Below, in pieces: positions 8,542 to 16,427 of a stretch of DNA of 37,547 nucleotides (positions within the stretch are counted from its first letter, which is position 1; each line of letters begins with the position of its first letter). Position numbers and translations under genes: made by a program. Below the pieces are notes generated by a model that saw only the letters and a program-made list of their open reading frames with translations, did no database searches and was not told where the DNA came from. Source of the DNA: CAZEGI01 sp964512105. GTDB lineage: Archaea; Altiarchaeota; Altiarchaeia; IMC4; CAZEGI01. The stretch covers positions 1 to 37,547 of the forward strand of contig CAZEGI010000010.1 of assembly GCA_964512105.1 (NCBI GenBank), in the 5' to 3' direction.

Positions 8542-8964
8542 TCACTTATATACATAATTATGAATCTGTTTTATGAACTTGTTGAAATCGTCGAGTTCAT
8601 TAGCAACAAAATCGTGCAGCTTCCTGCTGTCAATCTCGATGTAACCATGAACCAATCTGTTTCTTAGACCTACCATCTCTAGAGTTCTTTTAACAAGGCT
8701 CTCGTTCAGCACTTTTCTCTTTCCGAGTATGAGAAAGATGTCCCTGTACTCTTTAGGTTCTTCAAACCCAGCAGTTGCTATGATATGATTACCTATATCG
8801 AGCATGGCTTCTATCGAAACCTGAAGCAGTCTCTCCGCCGTAGAAATGTGCTCAACGCTAGATGAAAACTCCTTGCGGCTCATCTTTCCATATCTCTTGA
8901 GGTAGGTTAGGTTTGAACGTATCTTCTCGACCCTGCTGTTGATAACCTCTTCATCGAATTTCAT
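8542..8964 (-). CDS. hepT: HepT-like HEPN ribonuclease toxin
   Basis: About 140 residues from the ATG at 8964; a GTG at 8973 is a possible alternative. An all-helical HEPN/HepT protein: SSVEHISTAERLLQVSIEAMLDIGNHIIA in the middle and the catalytic motif RNRLVHGY (RX4HXY) near residue 105. It is a putative RNA-cleaving toxin controlled by the MNT protein encoded just upstream (stop 8966, two bases before this ATG). Unlike the second module, this toxin is intact. It is longer than the second HepT by an N-terminal helix and belongs to a different subgroup, so the two modules are not recent copies of each other. Confidence 0.88.
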   Translation of the reverse strand: MKFDEEVINSRVEKIRSNLTYLKRYGKMSRKEFSSSVEHISTAERLLQVSIEAMLDIGNHIIATAGFEEPKEYRDIFLILGKRKVLNESLVKRTLEMVGLRNRLVHGYIEIDSRKLHDFVANELDDFNKFIKQIHNYVYK

Positions 8965-8965
8965 A

Positions 8966-9424
8966 TTAACCACTGCTCGAGACCGCCCTTCTCAGGTATT
9001 CATAAAAATTCTTTCGGAGATTATTAGTGCTGAGATAATCGGAGATAGTTTTAAAACGAAAGTTTGCTTTATCTGACATGGATCGTGAGTATATAAGTTT
9101 TCCCTCCGTTAGTATGTGCATTCTCAAGGAGGGTGACGCTTTATCCAGTTCTACAATGTCTATATCCTCCCTTCCGAATATGGTTTGTAGTTTATTTGTT
9201 ATATCTAAAAAAACCTCGAGAGAATATTTTCTGGTGGGCGGCATTATTGCGATATCTATATCACTAAGTGTTTTCATTTTATCGTTGCTTAATGAACCGT
9301 AGATGTAAAATAAAGAGATATCATAACGTCTACATAAATCACTTATTTTGCCGGTGAGTTTCCCAACGGTACTCATATCAACCTTTTTTGGTTGCTTTAT
9401 TGTATCAATAAGGCGCATTTTCAT
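8966..9424 (-). CDS. mntA: MNT-type nucleotidyltransferase antitoxin
   Basis: A 152-residue nucleotidyltransferase-fold protein with GSLSNDKMKTLSDIDIAI, an exact GSX10DXD motif, and a later EDIDIVEL strand supplying the third acidic residue. It lacks the usual arginine after GSX2 (SND instead of RG), and carries an N-terminal helix and a C-terminal helical tail not present in the second MNT. It is the first gene of a four-gene antitoxin-toxin-antitoxin-toxin array. A TATA-like box (9444-9451) about 24 nt before the ATG suggests a leaderless transcript for the whole array. Confidence 0.87.
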   Translation of the reverse strand: MKMRLIDTIKQPKKVDMSTVGKLTGKISDLCRRYDISLFYIYGSLSNDKMKTLSDIDIAIMPPTRKYSLEVFLDITNKLQTIFGREDIDIVELDKASPSLRMHILTEGKLIYSRSMSDKANFRFKTISDYLSTNNLRKNFYEYLRRAVSSSG

Positions 9425-9443
9425 TAGTTATGTGGCAGGATAA

Positions 9444-9451
9444 TTAATAAA
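9444..9451 (-). promoter_or_regulatory. TATA box of the MNT-HepT array
   Basis: TTTATTAA on the minus strand, centred about 24 nt upstream of the ATG at 9424, the spacing expected for an archaeal leaderless transcript. No Shine-Dalgarno sequence precedes that ATG. Confidence 0.5.
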
Positions 9452-9469
9452 GTATATGATGATACAGGA

Positions 9470-10332
9470 TTACAGAATAAGGAGCGGTAGCGATATCAAA
9501 TTCCAGCCAAGTTTTAACGGTATGTTTGAGGAGGTGCCGCCGGTTACCATGGCTTCCGCCTCGCGTATTCCGTTCACGTACACGTATGCGGTGCCGTTGT
9601 AGCTTCCGCCGCAAAGGGTTACCGTGTCGTCGCTGTCGTCTGGGTCCAGATCCAAACCCGTTGCCGAGTAGTTCTGTTTTATGCTCGTTACAGTCGAATC
9701 AAGGACGGTTCCGTTTTGCGAAACCAGTGCGAGGACGAGCATGTTCGTATCTATGGATATTTCCTTCTTGTTTACGGTGTAGTTCGTGTTGCCGATTGTG
9801 GTGACGGTTGCGTTGTAGTATGCGAAGTTTACGGTAACCGANNNNNNNNNNNNNNNNNNNNNNNNNNNNNNNNNNNNNNNNNNNNNNNNNNNNNNNNNNN
9901 NNNNNNNNNNNNNNNNNNNNNNNNNNNNNNNNNNNNNNNNNAAATTCCGGGGTAAACCGCACGCGTGCTCGACAGCAAAAAATCATCCGACGTCTCTGCA
10001 TAGTAGTGCGTTCCGTTTGAGCGCTCTTGTCCCAAGGGCTCGAGAAGCGTGTTGCCGTAGAGCGGGCCGTCGCTTATGATACGGACGGTGTTTCCGCCCC
10101 GGTATGCTAAACCGACGAATTTTCCTGCAAGTTCTCCGGACGCGTTTGAATAAATCCGGAGCTTTACATCAGGATTCGTCCCTGCACCGTCGAGGTAGGA
10201 GTTTGAGAGCGTTTGGTAGCTCAGGATTACGGTCTGGTTGGTTTCAGTGTTTAGGATTTTCGCATCTGTTATTGAGGCGGCTGCCGGTTCCAAGAGGAGC
10301 ACCAGCATGAGGAACGCGAATCCGGTTTTCAT
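9470..10332 (-). CDS. secreted GWNLIS-tail repeat protein (interrupted by N gap)
   Basis: Signal peptide (MKTGFAFLMLVLLLEPAAAS) followed by the same domain found twice in the protein at 19056-20891: SITDAKI, then NPDVKLRIYSNASGELAGKFVGLAYRGG, LLEPLGQE, YYAETSDDF and RAVYPGI, up to the 100-N gap (9842-9941). After the gap the same frame resumes as SVTVNFAYYNATV and continues through LDPDDSDDTVTL and YVYVNGIREAEA to the terminal GWNLISLPLLIL. By comparison with the paralogue about 70 residues are missing, roughly 210 bp, if only one repeat lies here. The ATG at 10332 overlaps the adhesin stop (ATGA) and is preceded at 5 nt by a clear GAGGTGG ribosome binding site. Function unknown; probably an exported surface protein. 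Confidence 0.75.
9842..9941. other. assembly gap of 100 N
   Basis: A run of exactly 100 N inside a coding region. The flanking coding sequences belong to the same domain, but comparison with the paralogue indicates that more than 100 bases are missing. Confidence 0.95.
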
Positions 10333-13300
10333 TGCAACCACCTCTTCAGTTTGTCGTACAGAATGATGAGTTTGTTCATGAAGTAGTTTATGTTGCCCTG
10401 GTTTGGAACGGTTACTCCGCTCGGGCCTGCTGGAGAAACCAGTTCACGAGTCACTGCAAGGTTGTCAGAGTATACGATTTGATTGTCAACAATGACCTTC
10501 AGGTTTACGGAGTAGTTTCCGATTTCCGCTTCATGTCCGAGAGCGTCGTAACCGCCAGTCGGGATTACCGTAAGCTGCGCTACTCCATCTGGATTTGTTG
10601 CGGTTTCCGCGATTGCGTAGTTGGTCACGTCAAAATCCGTGTACTGCGGAAGTGCGAAGGTGTTGTAGCCGTTGGTTTCCGTTACGCGGATTGATGCGCT
10701 TACAGGCTGGGTTGCGTTTCTGACCGTTATTATGAGGCCGGTAGGTTTTCCTGCTGTCAGGTTCAGGGTGGCGTTTACGGTCCCGTTTGTGTACACGGTC
10801 AGGTAATGAACTTCACCGCCGGACCATTTCTTTATTTTGTCATATACTTTTGGAATGTCAAGCACGAAGAAATTTATGTCTCCGCGGTTCGGAATTCTCG
10901 TGTATGCAGCTGCCGGATTTAAAAGTCTTCTTTCCGAGAGGGTGTAGTTTGTTTGCAGTGAGGATGCGGTTTCATTATAGAAGAAAACCTTCACGGAAAG
11001 CGAGTAATTGCCGACTGCCTGCTCGTTTATCCCCAAACCGCCTGTCGGGATTACTGTGAGTTTTGCATTTCCGGTTGCATCCGTAACGACTTCTGCGATT
11101 GCGTAGTTGGTCACGTTTGAATCCGTATATTGCGGGAGTGCGAAGGTGTTGTAGCCATTGGTTTCCAAAATTTGTATTTTCACGCCCGAAAGATTCGCTC
11201 CAGAATAACCGGAAACCGGATTGAGTTGTGCATGGATTGTGAGGTTGTGCGGTTTGCCTGCCTGCTGGAAGTTGGTTGTCAGGTTGTTGTCGATTCTCAC
11301 GGTGATGTTCGCGCTGGTAACGGTTATCTGCACCGTGTCCGTGTCCGAGAGCGATGAGTTGTCGGTAACGTTAAGGGTTAGGGTGTAGATTCCGTAAGAC
11401 GTAAAGGTGTGGTTCACGTAAATTCCGGAAAGGTTTTCATCGGTGTCCGGAAAACTCCATGTGTAGTTTATGATGTATCCATCGGGGTCCTGCGACAATG
11501 ATGCATTGAAGAAAATTGTGTGGTTTGCTATCACAGCACGGTCGGAACCTGCATTCGCGAACGGCGGGACTCCGGCTGCACTCCTCACGAAAACAATTAC
11601 TGTTGCTGTGCTATTCATGGAGCCGTTCAGAGAGCCGTCAAAAACCGTGAGGGTTACTTCGTACGAGCCGGACTGCGAATAGTTATGTTCAGGATTTTGC
11701 TGTGTTGAATTGGTACCATCCTTAAAGTCCCACAGGTATGCGAGAGTATCATTGTCAGGGTCCTGCGATGTGGAATTGAACCGGATGTTTTCGGATAGGT
11801 TCACGATGAGCGTGGTGTTTCCGTTCGCTGTCGCATTTGCCACGGGTGCGGTGTTTGTGACGTTTATTGTTATGATATCGGTATCCGAGAGATTTACGGC
11901 ATCGGTCACGTTCAGCGTCACGGAATGGATTCCTGCGTAGGTGAATAGGAAATTGGTAACGTTCTGTTGCGCAGGAATTATATCGCCGAGCGAGTCTGTC
12001 CATGCGTGGCTTGTGATGTCGTTGTCCAAATCCGTCGAGTTCGAAGTGAGATTCACCCGGACGCCGAGGTGTATGCTTACTGTTTTTAGACCATTCACGT
12101 ATGCGATTGCGTTTGGCGGATATTTTCCGTTCAGGAGTATCACAATTTCCGAGGATTTGTTCGATGATGCGCTGAACGGGTCCGTTACCGTGAGGGTGAC
12201 GTTGTATGTTCCGGGAATTGTGTAATTATGCGCTGGATTTTCCAGAGTGCTGTTCGCGCCATCGCCGAAGTCCCAGTAGTAGGTAAGGGCATCGTTATCG
12301 GAATCCTGCGAGGTCGAATTGAACAGGATATTTTCGGATATGTTCGCCACTGACGGGGTTGTTGTGAAGTTCGCTACCGGTGCAGTGTTTGTGACATTTA
12401 TTGTTATTGCGTCCGCTGCTGTCAAACCGTCGTCGTCCGTAATGTTCAGGGTTATCAAATGCAAACCCGTAAGGTTCATCTGTACGGTAATGTTTTCGCC
12501 TGTCGAGTTTGCCTCGTTCAGCGAATCGAACCACTGGTAGAATATTATCATGCCGTCCGGGTCAAGGGAGGATGAGCCGGATAGGTTCACGAAAGTTCCT
12601 GCATGCACGGTTATATTCTTCTGCCCGTTTGCCTTTGCGTCTGCCACTGGCAGGATGTAAGCGACAGAGAAGGTCGTGGTTTCCGTATTGTTGATGTTTC
12701 CAAGTGAATCGTTTGCGAAAATTCTTACGGTGTAAATTCCAATCCATGTGGTGTTGCTGAAGGTTCCGGAGTAAAGGGTGGATGTATTCTGCAGGGTTAC
12801 GCGCTGTGATGACGAGGACCATGTAACATTCGCATATGCAACTGAGATTCTGGAACTGTCGGTTATTGTGACCGTGATGTTTACGGATTGTGTTTTATTC
12901 ACGAGGGACGGTGTTGCCAGCAGATTGCTCACGTTCGGCGGTGTTGAATCTATTGTTAAGGTTCTTACCGCGCTCTGGCCGGTGTTCCCGACGGCATCCG
13001 TGCAGTTTACATGCCATGAATATGTACCATCGGACGACGTTGCAGTTATAGTTGTTGGAGTATTATTTCCGACAGAATTGTTTGTTCCTTTTAATGAATT
13101 ATTTATGTATAATGAACATGTGAGTGTTGTGAACAGGTTGTCCGTCGCGGTAAAGGAAAAGTTTACGGTTCTTGATGATGTATTAAAATAATTTGCGGGT
13201 TCACTGGGTTGAACATTTGGTGCCGCCGTATCCACAGTTAGCGTTCTTGATTCGCTCATTCCCTTGTTTCCGCGCGCGTCGGAGCAGTTTATGTGCCATT

Positions 13301-13844
13301 CGTGACGGCCGTTGGAAAGCGTTGTCGATGTGAGTGTGGAAACCGTATTGTTGCTTACCGAAGCATCGCTTGCCTTTGAAGTTCCGTCAACATACAGAAC
13401 GCAGCTTAGGGTTGCGGTATTATCAACAACCTTGTACTGGAATGATGGCGTGTTGTCGGACGTGTTTGCGTAGTCCGTCGGCGAGTATAAGGTGACTACC
13501 GGCTCGGAAACGTCGTACATCGTTACGTTAATCTGCTGGCTGCTTCCGACGCCCGGAACCTGCGCCGAGTTAGATCCGAAAAAACCGCTCAGCGTGGCAT
13601 TCACGGTAAGCGTTTCGCCCCGGCTGACGTTGAGCGTGAAATCCGTGTCATACCAGCCGTTCTGCTGCGTTACTCCTGACCACAGAAAACCCGAAGAACT
13701 TCCGGTTATGGTTATTGAAGCTCCGGAAACGGGGCTTCCGGACGATTGGACAGAACCGGAAACCGCATAGCCCGGAACGACCTGCGCGTTGGACAAAGAG
13801 ATTGTGAGAACAATCGCCAATAACGGCAGTAGCTTTTTTATCAT
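10329..13844 (-). CDS. giant secreted PKD/Ig-repeat adhesin
   Basis: About 1171 residues from the ATG at 13844 (MIKKLLPLLAIVLTISLSNAQ signal peptide). Order of domains, numbered from this start: a transthyretin/carboxypeptidase-regulatory-like domain (about 24-108, PGYAVSGSV...GFLWSGVTQQNGWY) shared with the protein at 15567-16424; three Ig-like repeats (about 118-405) with paired cysteines; five PKD domains (about 405-845) with YYWDFGDG, YLWDFKDG and TAPVAN signatures; and two C-terminal repeats (about 850-1171), each with ETNGYNTFALPQYTD and ending in YDK[IL]K[KR]W. It is extremely rich in N-X-S/T sequons, so heavy N-glycosylation is likely. No C-terminal TM helix, LPXTG or PGF-type sorting tail is seen. 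It should be a surface adhesin; binding partner unknown. Confidence 0.85.
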   Translation of the reverse strand: MIKKLLPLLAIVLTISLSNAQVVPGYAVSGSVQSSGSPVSGASITITGSSSGFLWSGVTQQNGWYDTDFTLNVSRGETLTVNATLSGFFGSNSAQVPGVGSSQQINVTMYDVSEPVVTLYSPTDYANTSDNTPSFQYKVVDNTATLSCVLYVDGTSKASDASVSNNTVSTLTSTTLSNGRHEWHINCSDARGNKGMSESRTLTVDTAAPNVQPSEPANYFNTSSRTVNFSFTATDNLFTTLTCSLYINNSLKGTNNSVGNNTPTTITATSSDGTYSWHVNCTDAVGNTGQSAVRTLTIDSTPPNVSNLLATPSLVNKTQSVNITVTITDSSRISVAYANVTWSSSSQRVTLQNTSTLYSGTFSNTTWIGIYTVRIFANDSLGNINNTETTTFSVAYILPVADAKANGQKNITVHAGTFVNLSGSSSLDPDGMIIFYQWFDSLNEANSTGENITVQMNLTGLHLITLNITDDDGLTAADAITINVTNTAPVANFTTTPSVANISENILFNSTSQDSDNDALTYYWDFGDGANSTLENPAHNYTIPGTYNVTLTVTDPFSASSNKSSEIVILLNGKYPPNAIAYVNGLKTVSIHLGVRVNLTSNSTDLDNDITSHAWTDSLGDIIPAQQNVTNFLFTYAGIHSVTLNVTDAVNLSDTDIITINVTNTAPVANATANGNTTLIVNLSENIRFNSTSQDPDNDTLAYLWDFKDGTNSTQQNPEHNYSQSGSYEVTLTVFDGSLNGSMNSTATVIVFVRSAAGVPPFANAGSDRAVIANHTIFFNASLSQDPDGYIINYTWSFPDTDENLSGIYVNHTFTSYGIYTLTLNVTDNSSLSDTDTVQITVTSANITVRIDNNLTTNFQQAGKPHNLTIHAQLNPVSGYSGANLSGVKIQILETNGYNTFALPQYTDSNVTNYAIAEVVTDATGNAKLTVIPTGGLGINEQAVGNYSLSVKVFFYNETASSLQTNYTLSERRLLNPAAAYTRIPNRGDINFFVLDIPKVYDKIKKWSGGEVHYLTVYTNGTVNATLNLTAGKPTGLIITVRNATQPVSASIRVTETNGYNTFALPQYTDFDVTNYAIAETATNPDGVAQLTVIPTGGYDALGHEAEIGNYSVNLKVIVDNQIVYSDNLAVTRELVSPAGPSGVTVPNQGNINYFMNKLIILYDKLKRWLQ
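10609..11166 (-). repeat. internal 72-bp repeat in the adhesin C-terminal domains
   Basis: Positions 10609-10680 and 11095-11166 match at about 65 of 72 bases and encode the conserved core ETNGYNTFALPQYTD...VTNYAIAE of the two C-terminal repeats. The similarity is higher than in the rest of the two repeats, suggesting selection or gene conversion on this core. Confidence 0.85.
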
Positions 13845-13865
13845 CCTATAAGATATTAAGAAAGT

Positions 13866-13874
13866 AATATAAAA
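13866..13874 (-). promoter_or_regulatory. TATA box of the adhesin gene
   Basis: TTTTATATT on the minus strand, centred 26 nt before the ATG at 13844, as expected for a leaderless archaeal transcript. It supports the ATG at 13844 over an upstream in-frame start at 13877, which would overlap the box. Confidence 0.6.
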
Positions 13875-13876
13875 CA

Positions 13877-13897
13877 TTCCGCATTTAATCTTGTCTG
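13877..13897 (+). repeat. left copy of direct repeat flanking HicAB
   Basis: A 21-bp sequence, TTCCGCATTTAATC followed by TTGTCTG, that recurs in the same orientation at 14401-14421 with a single difference (T to G). The two copies exactly bracket the HicAB pair. Confidence 0.85.
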
Positions 13898-13909
13898 TTG
13901 TGAGTTATA

Positions 13910-14134
13910 TTACAAAAGTCTTATAAACTCCTCGACAGTTAATCCTGCTCCATCGATAATCGCACTCAGTGTTCCTGTGTCTATTGATTTATGCAGTGGG
14001 ACTACCACCTGTGCGAATGGATTGTCTCTTCTCAGAATCACATGAGAGGATTTCTGACGTCGGGGATAGAATCCTACCTTTGCAAGAACATGGATTACCT
14101 TTTTTCCAGACAATCCACGAGGAAGTTTATTCAA
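13910..14134 (-). CDS. hicA: HicA-like mRNA interferase toxin
   Basis: A 74-residue HicA/YcfA-type protein: LSGKKVIHVLAKVGF then SSHVILRR, where His31 is the family's catalytic histidine, then VVVPLHKSIDTGTLSAIID. HicA proteins have a double-stranded RNA-binding-like fold and cleave mRNA. The length is normal for the family and nothing is missing. The start overlaps the HicB stop by ATGA, with the antitoxin gene first. Confidence 0.92.
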   Translation of the reverse strand: MNKLPRGLSGKKVIHVLAKVGFYPRRQKSSHVILRRDNPFAQVVVPLHKSIDTGTLSAIIDGAGLTVEEFIRLL

Positions 14135-14352
14135 TGTGCAGAGACCTCTACATCGAGTATTCTCTTACCTATCTCCTGTGGGATAGGGATACCATCCTCA
14201 ATGAGGCATTCGATATAATCGATAATCGCCCCTCTTATGTTTTTCAAGACCTCTGGTTTTGTTTTGCCCTGAGCAACACAACCGCGTAGGGTTGGGCAAG
14301 TAGCCACATAACCAGACTCCTGTCCCTTTTCCAGTATAATAGTATATCTCAT
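14131..14352 (-). CDS. hicB: HicB-like antitoxin, short form
   Basis: A 73-residue HicB-type protein with a partially degraded RNase H-like fold: MRYTIILEKGQESGYVATCPTLRGCVAQGKTKPEVLKNI and AIIDYIECLIEDG. It ends soon after the fold and carries no C-terminal helix-turn-helix or ribbon-helix-helix domain, so it can bind HicA but probably cannot repress its own promoter by that route. A TATA-like box (GTATAAAT, 14369-14376) lies 20-25 nt upstream. Confidence 0.92.
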   Translation of the reverse strand: MRYTIILEKGQESGYVATCPTLRGCVAQGKTKPEVLKNIRGAIIDYIECLIEDGIPIPQEIGKRILDVEVSAH

Positions 14353-14400
14353 TTTTGTTCAGTATATTGTATAAATCTTGTTTTTTATATTTAAAACCCT

Positions 14401-14421
14401 TTCCGCATTTAATCTGGTCTG
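14401..14421 (+). repeat. right copy of direct repeat flanking HicAB
   Basis: TTCCGCATTTAATC followed by TGGTCTG; 20 of 21 bases equal the copy at 13877-13897. The copies lie on either side of the HicAB pair, 524 bp apart. Confidence 0.85.
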
Positions 14422-14434
14422 CCTATACTTTCTT

Positions 14435-15564
14435 ATGTCTATTTATTACGGGAGGAAACGCGAGAGCACGGATGCCGAGCTTTTGCAGCAGCGGCTTACA
14501 AAAATCAAGGGGATGGGAGAAGATGACCTTGCTAAGGAAGTTGTCGCGCTACTGGCCGACCCGCCAAAGTATCCGCCCTACGAATCTGCAAGCAAAAAAA
14601 GACCCACCTTTCCGGGTGTTTCGGATGTAACCGACCCGGAGCAGAGAAGTGAGATTGCTGCAGTGGTAGGGAGAAAACTTTCCGAGTTTGAACTTATGGA
14701 CGCCCTCGATGATGTGGGGAAGGATTTTTTCCTCAGGAGATTAAGTAGGAGAACCGTACGGGAGGTTTACACAGAAAAAGAGCCGGCACATCTTGCAGAA
14801 CACTACCTGAGGTACGGCGTGAAGGCAGTGCTCTTGCCGACGAGGTTATTGCGCTCGAGCCGGAAAGCATGCGAATCGCAACCCTTGAGATAATGATGGA
14901 GCACACGTTCATGGAAACCCTGCGGGAGCAGATGATGTATGAGAACAGACCTGTGGGTGATGAGCAGACGATGGATGGAGGCAGACCTGTAGGACTTCGG
15001 GTCGAATCGCTCAGGAGAATGATTACCGCACCGGATGAACGAACCCGGAGGTTGGGAATAAATCTCGTGCAGGGCGACCTCGCGCATGGAAAATACCGGC
15101 CTATACTTCTTGGGGTCATGCATGCGCAACCTGAAACCGGCTCGGAAGTTTCTCCTATAACGCCGCAGGAAGAGCATGCACTGCTCACGACCATTGTTGG
15201 CAGGGGTTACCGGGCGGCTTACGTTTCCGCACTAAACCATGTCGTCGCATGCCCCCAGTATCTGCCGGAACATGCAGTGGAATTGATTAGTGATGTTTAC
15301 CAGCAAAGCCGCAGGGAATATGCGCGTGATGACGCATCCGGAAATACAGAATATCTCTTGGAACTTCAGCGGACATGCACGGAGCGTCTTGCGTATTACC
15401 TCGACCAGCCGGCAGCGATAGAACTGCTTAGGGAGATTCAGGGGGATTCAAAAAACGAACTTGCAAGGAAATTGGCAACATCACTGGTTTCTGTGGCAGA
15501 TAAGGTGGATTACGGAAAAGGCAGAACTCTTGAGGGCGCGAGGATACTGAGACTGGTGGCCTGA
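14435..15564 (+). pseudogene. unknown helical protein, split by a frameshift
   Basis: The first frame (ATG 14435, MSIYYGRKREST) encodes a charged helical protein until about 14820 (AEHYLRYG), then turns into unlikely sequence and stops at 14893. The frame that differs by one base contains a natural continuation, GSALADEVIALEPESM, from about 14823, leading into the second half (MRIATLEIMMEHTF ... GARILRLVA) that ends at 15564. A single missing base near 14815-14823 would join them into one protein of about 377 residues. The ATG at 14869 might alternatively start a separate 231-residue protein. All-helical, cytoplasmic, no recognised domain. It is convergent with the transthyretin-repeat gene, with two bases between stops. 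Confidence 0.55.
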
Positions 15565-15566
15565 GA

Positions 15567-16424
15567 TTATTTGCGCCTCTCCTCCCAGACAATCACGATT
15601 ACCACAAGAATTGCGAGAACGAGCAGTATCACGATTGATTCGGGAGACGGCTTGGTGGTTACCTGCTCCTCAGGTGTTGTTGTTTGCTCCTCAACAACTG
15701 TCGGGATTTTCACGTCTATCTGCACGCCGCTTCCCTCAACGCTCCCAAGACCCAGACCACTTGCGGATTTGTATGTCGCGCGGACATTTATGGTTTCTCT
15801 CGGGTTGACCCTAATGTTGGGTGTCGTTGTGTACCACCCATCGGCTTTGGAAACGCCACTCCATAATTGTCCGGAAGCCGAACCTATCACCACAACCTCG
15901 GCGTTCTTTATCAGATTTCCGTTCTGGTCTGTTATTTTTCCGTAAACCTCAAAGCCGGGCAGCAGAATTTTCGGCTCAACTGTTGTTGTTACCGCCGGCT
16001 TTACGACAATGATGGTCGTTTCCTGTACGGTTGTCGGGATGGTTGTAACACCGGGTGATACTGTGGTTGTGACCGGAATTGTTGTTGCAGCTCCTTCCAT
16101 GGATAATTCAACGTCTATCCTCGCACTGTCGTATCTTGCGGTTCCTGTTGATTTTCCGCTTGCTGCACCGTAGGATGCCTCGACCGTTATTGTTTCACCG
16201 TCTATTACTCTCAGCGAAAGGCCGCTTCCGTACCATCCCTTTGAATCAGAAATGCCGCTCCAGAGCTGCCCGGACTGGCTTCCGCTCACGACAACGTTCG
16301 CGTTCGGAACAGGATTTTCATTCACCGTTATTTTGCCGTAAACCTCATAGCCGGGCATGGGTGCTGCCAATGCCTGCGTTGCCAACAGCACCAACAAAAT
16401 TGCAATCTTGAACTTCATTTTCAT
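15567..16424 (-). CDS. membrane-anchored protein with two transthyretin-like domains
   Basis: About 285 residues from the ATG at 16424, just after the upstream stop (TGA at 16428-16430). A signal peptide (KIAILLVLLATQALA) is followed by two copies of a carboxypeptidase-regulatory/transthyretin-like domain: PGYEVYGKITVNENPVPNANV...GQLWSGISDSKGWY and PGFEVYGKITDQNGNLIKNAEV...GQLWSGVSKADGWY. The copies are joined by a Thr/Val/Pro-rich linker, and a further Thr/Glu-rich stretch leads to a C-terminal TM helix and the basic tail EERRK, giving a type I membrane anchor. The domain is shared with the adhesin N-terminus, suggesting a common binding or assembly role on the surface. Confidence 0.78.
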   Translation of the reverse strand: MKMKFKIAILLVLLATQALAAPMPGYEVYGKITVNENPVPNANVVVSGSQSGQLWSGISDSKGWYGSGLSLRVIDGETITVEASYGAASGKSTGTARYDSARIDVELSMEGAATTIPVTTTVSPGVTTIPTTVQETTIIVVKPAVTTTVEPKILLPGFEVYGKITDQNGNLIKNAEVVVIGSASGQLWSGVSKADGWYTTTPNIRVNPRETINVRATYKSASGLGLGSVEGSGVQIDVKIPTVVEEQTTTPEEQVTTKPSPESIVILLVLAILVVIVIVWEERRK

Positions 16425-16427
16425 CAC

